Shown here: positions 60,668 through 64,000 of the stretch, one piece after another
Position numbering within the stretch: position 1 is the stretch's first letter
Layout: each line of letters opens with the position of its first letter
Origin: Bacillus cereus ATCC 14579
Lineage (GTDB): Bacteria > Bacillota > Bacilli > Bacillales > Bacillaceae_G
DNA length: 64,000 bases
Assembly: GCF_000007825.1 (NCBI RefSeq)
Contig: NC_004722.1
Coordinates: 653,501 to 717,500, forward strand
Direction of reading: 5' to 3'
Made by a program: the position numbers and the translations under genes
Notes under the pieces: model-generated
The model's input: only the letters and a program-made list of their open reading frames with translations
Database searches by the model: none
Told to the model about the DNA's origin: nothing

Positions 60668-61192
60668 TTGTTTTTTCTGCAAATGTCAGGTTTTCCTGGG
60701 TCAGGAAAATCGACAGTTTCTAAGTATATAGCGAAATTAACAGGTGCTGTAATTATAGATCATGATGTTTTGAAATCCGCGTTGTTAAAATCATTAAAAG
60801 TAAAAGGAATTGAATCAACGATTGTTGGTGGGCTTGCGTATGATGCCGAATGGGTATTGATTGATTCTTATTTAGAACAAGGGCATAGTGTTATATTGGA
60901 TAGTCCGTGTTTATATGAGGGAATGGTTGAAAAAGGGATTGAACTATCAAATAAACATGGTGTGAAATATAAATATATTGAGTGTTATCTTAATGATATG
61001 GAAGAGATTAATAGGAGACTGCAAACACGTAAGCGTATGATCAGTCAAATTGAAAAGGTGGAGTCGGAAGTAGGTTTTAAAAAGTGGTTAAATGGTAGTA
61101 AAAGACCTTCAAATAATGAATACCTTATTGTGGATTCTAGTAAACCTATAGAGCAATATGTGGAAAAAATGATGGATTATATGACTAAATAG
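60668..61192 (+). CDS. P-loop kinase-like ATPase (AAA_33 family)
   Basis: A 174-residue nucleoside/sugar kinase-like protein. Seen: Walker A SGFPGSGKSTVSKYIA at residues 7-22, an IDHDVLKSAL motif at about residue 31 (probable substrate or magnesium contact), and the Walker B-like HSVILDSPCLYEG near residue 75, with a LID-like arginine cluster INRRLQTRKRMISQ near residue 113. It resembles the P-loop kinases that phosphorylate small molecules, including some antibiotic kinases; the substrate is unknown. Start is TTG 60668 with GAGAGGAG nine bases upstream. Monocistronic. Confidence 0.85.
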   Translation: MFFLQMSGFPGSGKSTVSKYIAKLTGAVIIDHDVLKSALLKSLKVKGIESTIVGGLAYDAEWVLIDSYLEQGHSVILDSPCLYEGMVEKGIELSNKHGVKYKYIECYLNDMEEINRRLQTRKRMISQIEKVESEVGFKKWLNGSKRPSNNEYLIVDSSKPIEQYVEKMMDYMTK

Positions 61193-61194
61193 AG

Positions 61195-61235
61195 AAAAGG
61201 CGTTATCTTCATTTGTGAAGATAACGCCTTTTGTT
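61195..61235. terminator. Bidirectional terminator between the kinase and RND genes
   Basis: AAAAGGCGTTATCTTCA/TGAAGATAACGCCTTTT around TTTG, perfect stem. Confidence 0.95.
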
Positions 61236-61236
61236 T

Positions 61237-64000
61237 TTAAATATCAAGTGTTTCTGTAGAAGTGCTTATTTTCCTACGGGAGCGTCTTTTTCTCCCGATT
61301 TTATCTAATAGTTCATACATAACTGGAACGACTACTAATGTAAGAGCAGTTGAGACTGCCAAACCGCCGATGACAACGACGGCTAAACTTTTTGATACCA
61401 TACTTCCTGCTTGGGATTGGCCAAATAGGAGTGGGAGCATAGCAACGATTGTTGTAATAGCTGTCATAATAATTGGGCGTAGTCTAGTAGAACCTGCTTC
61501 AAGTAAGGCTTCTCTAGTTTCCATTCCATGTTCCCGATTTTGTTGGACTCTTTCTATTAATACAATAGCGTTTGTAACAACCATCCCGATTAACATTAAT
61601 GCGCCGATCAAGGAATTTACATCAACAGGTGTTCGTGAAATGATTAATCCTAAAATACCACCGAAAGCAGCTAATGGTAAGGAGAATAGGATTGCAAAAG
61701 GAGCACGTGCTTGCCCGAAGGTGATAACCATAATTAAATATACGATCCCGATTGCAATCCCCATAATTTTGAATAAATCTGTAAAATTCTCTTGCATAGA
61801 TTCAGTAGCTCCTGCGATATTTACTTTTGCACCACCAGGTAAATCTAAGTCAGTCATCGCTTTATTTACTGCTGTGTTTACTTTACTCAAATCTTCATTT
61901 GAAGCTTCGGCTGTAATTTGGATTGTTTCTTTTCCGTCTTTATGGAAAATTTCTGTTTGTGTTTGTTTTTCTGAAATAGTTGCGATGTCTTTTAAAGGTA
62001 TTGGTCCATTAATAGGTGATAGTATGTTTGTATTTAAAATATCTTCTTGTTTATTAATGTTTTCTTTTTTGTGTTCTATCATAATAGTAGCTTTTTCATT
62101 ATTAATTGTAATTTCGCCAATAGGTGATTTCTTCATAAGGAATGCTACTTGTTGCGCAGCTATTTCTGGTGTTAAACCTAGTTGTTCAGCCTTTGTTTGA
62201 TCAATATGAATTTGCCATTCTTTCTTAGAGTCTTCTAAATTTGTTTTTACTTTAGAAAGATCATCCATGCTTTTTAGTTTTGTTTCAACGATAGTAGCCG
62301 CCTCTTTTAAATCCGCTTCGTTAGTAGCTGTTACGTTAAATTGTAAGTTATTGCCGCCGCCAGAGCTTGAATAACTTGTTTTTATATAATCAAGTTCAGC
62401 AGGCTCAAAAGTTTTATTTTCCTTTTTTAACTCTTTAATATATTGATCAATATCAGAACCTTTTTTAAAGACTACGAATATACTAGCGAGGTTATTTTTA
62501 GTTGTTTGCCCCCATTGTGCATCTTCTGCGCTAGATCCCATTCGTAAAATAACGTCTGTTATATCTGAATTAGAAAGTAATTTTTTTTCAAAATCAAATG
62601 CTTTTTGTTTTTGAGATTCAGCATTATAATGGGCTGGAAATGTCATGTTAATAGATAACATTGTGTCGTCTTCAGATTTTATGTTTGCTTTCGGTAGTAA
62701 TATATAAGCTGCAATTGATCCTACAAATAATAAAAATGCAGTAAGTAGAATAATGAATTTATGAGAAAGAGCCCACTTTAATGTAGCGACATATCGTGAT
62801 GAAGAACTTGGCTTTCGATGCTTTGTTTTTTTGAGTAGTAAAAAAGCCATAAGTGGAACAACTGTTAGTGCAACGATTAAGGATGATAATATAGAATATA
62901 CAACTGCTAATACCATAGGTAACATTAATTTTCCGATTGCTCCTGATACGAGGCCGATAGGTAAAAAAACAGCGACCGTTGTTAAAGTAGAAGAAGTAAT
63001 TGCGACTGCGACTTCTTTCGTTGCATCGAGAATGATATCTTTAGAGAAAGAATCTTTTTGTAAACGGCGGAAAATATTCTCGATGACAACGATACTATCA
63101 TCGACGAGACGTCCAACCGCAACAGCTAAACCACCGAGGGTTAAAATGTTAAGCGTAATGTTAGATTGATGTAGTAAAAAGAGTGTTAATAAAATGGATA
63201 ATGGAATACTGACAACAGCGATGAGTGTTGTTCGGAAGTTACGTAAAAAGATTAAGATAATTAGAGTTGCAGCGATTGCTCCAAGTATTACTTCTTTTCC
63301 CATGCTAGTAACAGCATTTTCAACTTGTTCATGGGTTGAAGCCAAAAGTTTAATGGAAAATTGATCTTTATATTCCTTATCTATCTCTTTAACTTTTTTA
63401 TCAATCTCTTTTCCAATGGCAACTGCATTTTTACTCGGTTCTTTCATGATGATTAATCCTGTGCCTTCTTCTCCGTTTATATGTGAGATTGTATCGTAGT
63501 GTTGTTTGATTTCAATTTGAGCAATGTCTTGCAATTTCACTTGGGGTGCCACAGTGATGTTTTTAATGTCATTTACATTTTTTATGTCCCCAATGACGCG
63601 GAGGTTGTATTCTTCCTGATTAACAGTAATTGCCCCAGCTGGAGTAGAAGTTTCTTTTCCTTGTAAAACAGTTAGTACCTGCTGTGATGTTACGTTTTTG
63701 TTTTTTAATTGGTTCGGATCAAGTACGATAGATAATTCAGAGGTGGATTTTCCGAAAAACATAACGTTGGCAACACCATCAATGTTTTCGAGTTGTGGTA
63801 CGATTTCTTTTTCAATTTGTTTTTCATCTGCTTTTGAAAAACCGTTTTGTTTCTGGATAGTAATTTGAGCGAGTGGAATCATAGAAGTGTTTAATTGACT
63901 AACTACGGGCTTGGTTACATCTTTAGGTAATTTAATTGTATTGACGGCTTTTTCGACTTCGCGTGCTGCATCTTTCATGTTTGCTTTTGATGTATACGCA
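61237..64000 (-). CDS. RND-family exporter, AcrB/SwrC type (N-terminus outside window)
   Basis: A proton-driven RND exporter; 921 residues are visible and the frame stays open to the window edge (SKANMKDAAREVEKAV), so perhaps the first 100 or so residues are missing. Seen: the extracellular PN1/PN2-like domains, GLAVAVGRLVDDSIVVIENIFRRLQ with the DD proton-relay aspartates, GLVSGAIGKLMLPMVLAVVYSILSSLIVALTVVPLMAFLLLK, and in the second half LMLIGMVVTNAIVLIERVQQNREHG and STRLRPIIMTAITTIVAMLPLL (all cited in parts). SwrC (YerP) of B. subtilis, which exports surfactin, is the nearest known type. No TetR or membrane-fusion gene is visible. Confidence 0.93.
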   Translation of the reverse strand, partial: AYTSKANMKDAAREVEKAVNTIKLPKDVTKPVVSQLNTSMIPLAQITIQKQNGFSKADEKQIEKEIVPQLENIDGVANVMFFGKSTSELSIVLDPNQLKNKNVTSQQVLTVLQGKETSTPAGAITVNQEEYNLRVIGDIKNVNDIKNITVAPQVKLQDIAQIEIKQHYDTISHINGEEGTGLIIMKEPSKNAVAIGKEIDKKVKEIDKEYKDQFSIKLLASTHEQVENAVTSMGKEVILGAIAATLIILIFLRNFRTTLIAVVSIPLSILLTLFLLHQSNITLNILTLGGLAVAVGRLVDDSIVVIENIFRRLQKDSFSKDIILDATKEVAVAITSSTLTTVAVFLPIGLVSGAIGKLMLPMVLAVVYSILSSLIVALTVVPLMAFLLLKKTKHRKPSSSSRYVATLKWALSHKFIILLTAFLLFVGSIAAYILLPKANIKSEDDTMLSINMTFPAHYNAESQKQKAFDFEKKLLSNSDITDVILRMGSSAEDAQWGQTTKNNLASIFVVFKKGSDIDQYIKELKKENKTFEPAELDYIKTSYSSSGGGNNLQFNVTATNEADLKEAATIVETKLKSMDDLSKVKTNLEDSKKEWQIHIDQTKAEQLGLTPEIAAQQVAFLMKKSPIGEITINNEKATIMIEHKKENINKQEDILNTNILSPINGPIPLKDIATISEKQTQTEIFHKDGKETIQITAEASNEDLSKVNTAVNKAMTDLDLPGGAKVNIAGATESMQENFTDLFKIMGIAIGIVYLIMVITFGQARAPFAILFSLPLAAFGGILGLIISRTPVDVNSLIGALMLIGMVVTNAIVLIERVQQNREHGMETREALLEAGSTRLRPIIMTAITTIVAMLPLLFGQSQAGSMVSKSLAVVVIGGLAVSTALTLVVVPVMYELLDKIGRKRRSRRKISTSTETLDI

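Noticed and set aside
1..64000. CRISPR arrays, tRNA, rRNA, transposase or phage genes
   Set aside because: No spacer-repeat pattern, no RNA gene sequence and no recombinase-type protein was seen.

Overview
The window is chromosomal DNA of a Bacillus cereus group member (B. cereus, B. thuringiensis, B. anthracis and relatives). Low GC content, strong AGGAGG-type ribosome sites and intrinsic terminators fit this. So do the group's hallmark genes in sequence: an InhA2-type immune inhibitor metalloprotease, a protein matching the 114-residue NaK channel as I remember it, the phospholipase C/sphingomyelinase pair, a sortase A with the His126/Cys187/Arg196 triad, and several copies of a bcr1-like repeat. 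I cannot assign a species. I see no prophage, insertion sequence, CRISPR array, rRNA or tRNA.

Layout. 1-2054: MarR regulator (cut by the window edge) and DHA2 drug exporter. 2090-8541: ribose operon rbsRKDACB plus a transaldolase, behind a sigma-A promoter with a cre/LacI-type palindrome; rbsB carries a one-base deletion. 8555-19670: secreted virulence factors (inhA2, plcB, sph), two with PlcR boxes, together with an MFS carrier, butanediol dehydrogenase, the NaK channel and an overlapping PLP-enzyme/flavin-oxidase pair. 19652-28017: envelope genes (VanZ-RDD protein, UppP, a WalR-box 3D-domain protein, sortase A, a YHYH protein), a soluble chemoreceptor and an XRE/membrane-protein pair. 28016-41048: transporters (peptide, branched-chain amino acid, amino acid, purine, cation/proton), a DUF2339 protein, a secreted protein and a second XRE/membrane pair. 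41117-46820: the aa3 quinol oxidase operon qoxABCD and an amino acid permease with a large upstream palindrome. 47007-50857: a C39-like peptidase and an M20 amidohydrolase/DUF3311/sodium-symporter operon. 50916-54833: a spore germinant receptor operon (probably gerL) whose A gene has an in-frame stop. 54839-57337: feoA with FeoB split into two genes, under a promoter with an operator-like palindrome. 57511-60575: Pho-box-like repeats and pstSCA without pstB. 60668-64000: a small P-loop kinase and the C-terminal part of an RND exporter.

Most of the window is conserved backbone and I do not see a wholly new multi-gene system. The most informative points are two apparent fresh gene losses (rbsB, gerLA), a family of six bcr1-like repeats flanked by TTTAT that mostly sit at gene 3' ends beside terminators (one supplies a gene's last codons, one lies in the inhA2 leader), a natively split FeoB, a pst operon lacking its ATPase, and little-studied gene pairs (PLP enzyme/sugar-lactone oxidase; XRE/membrane protein, twice).
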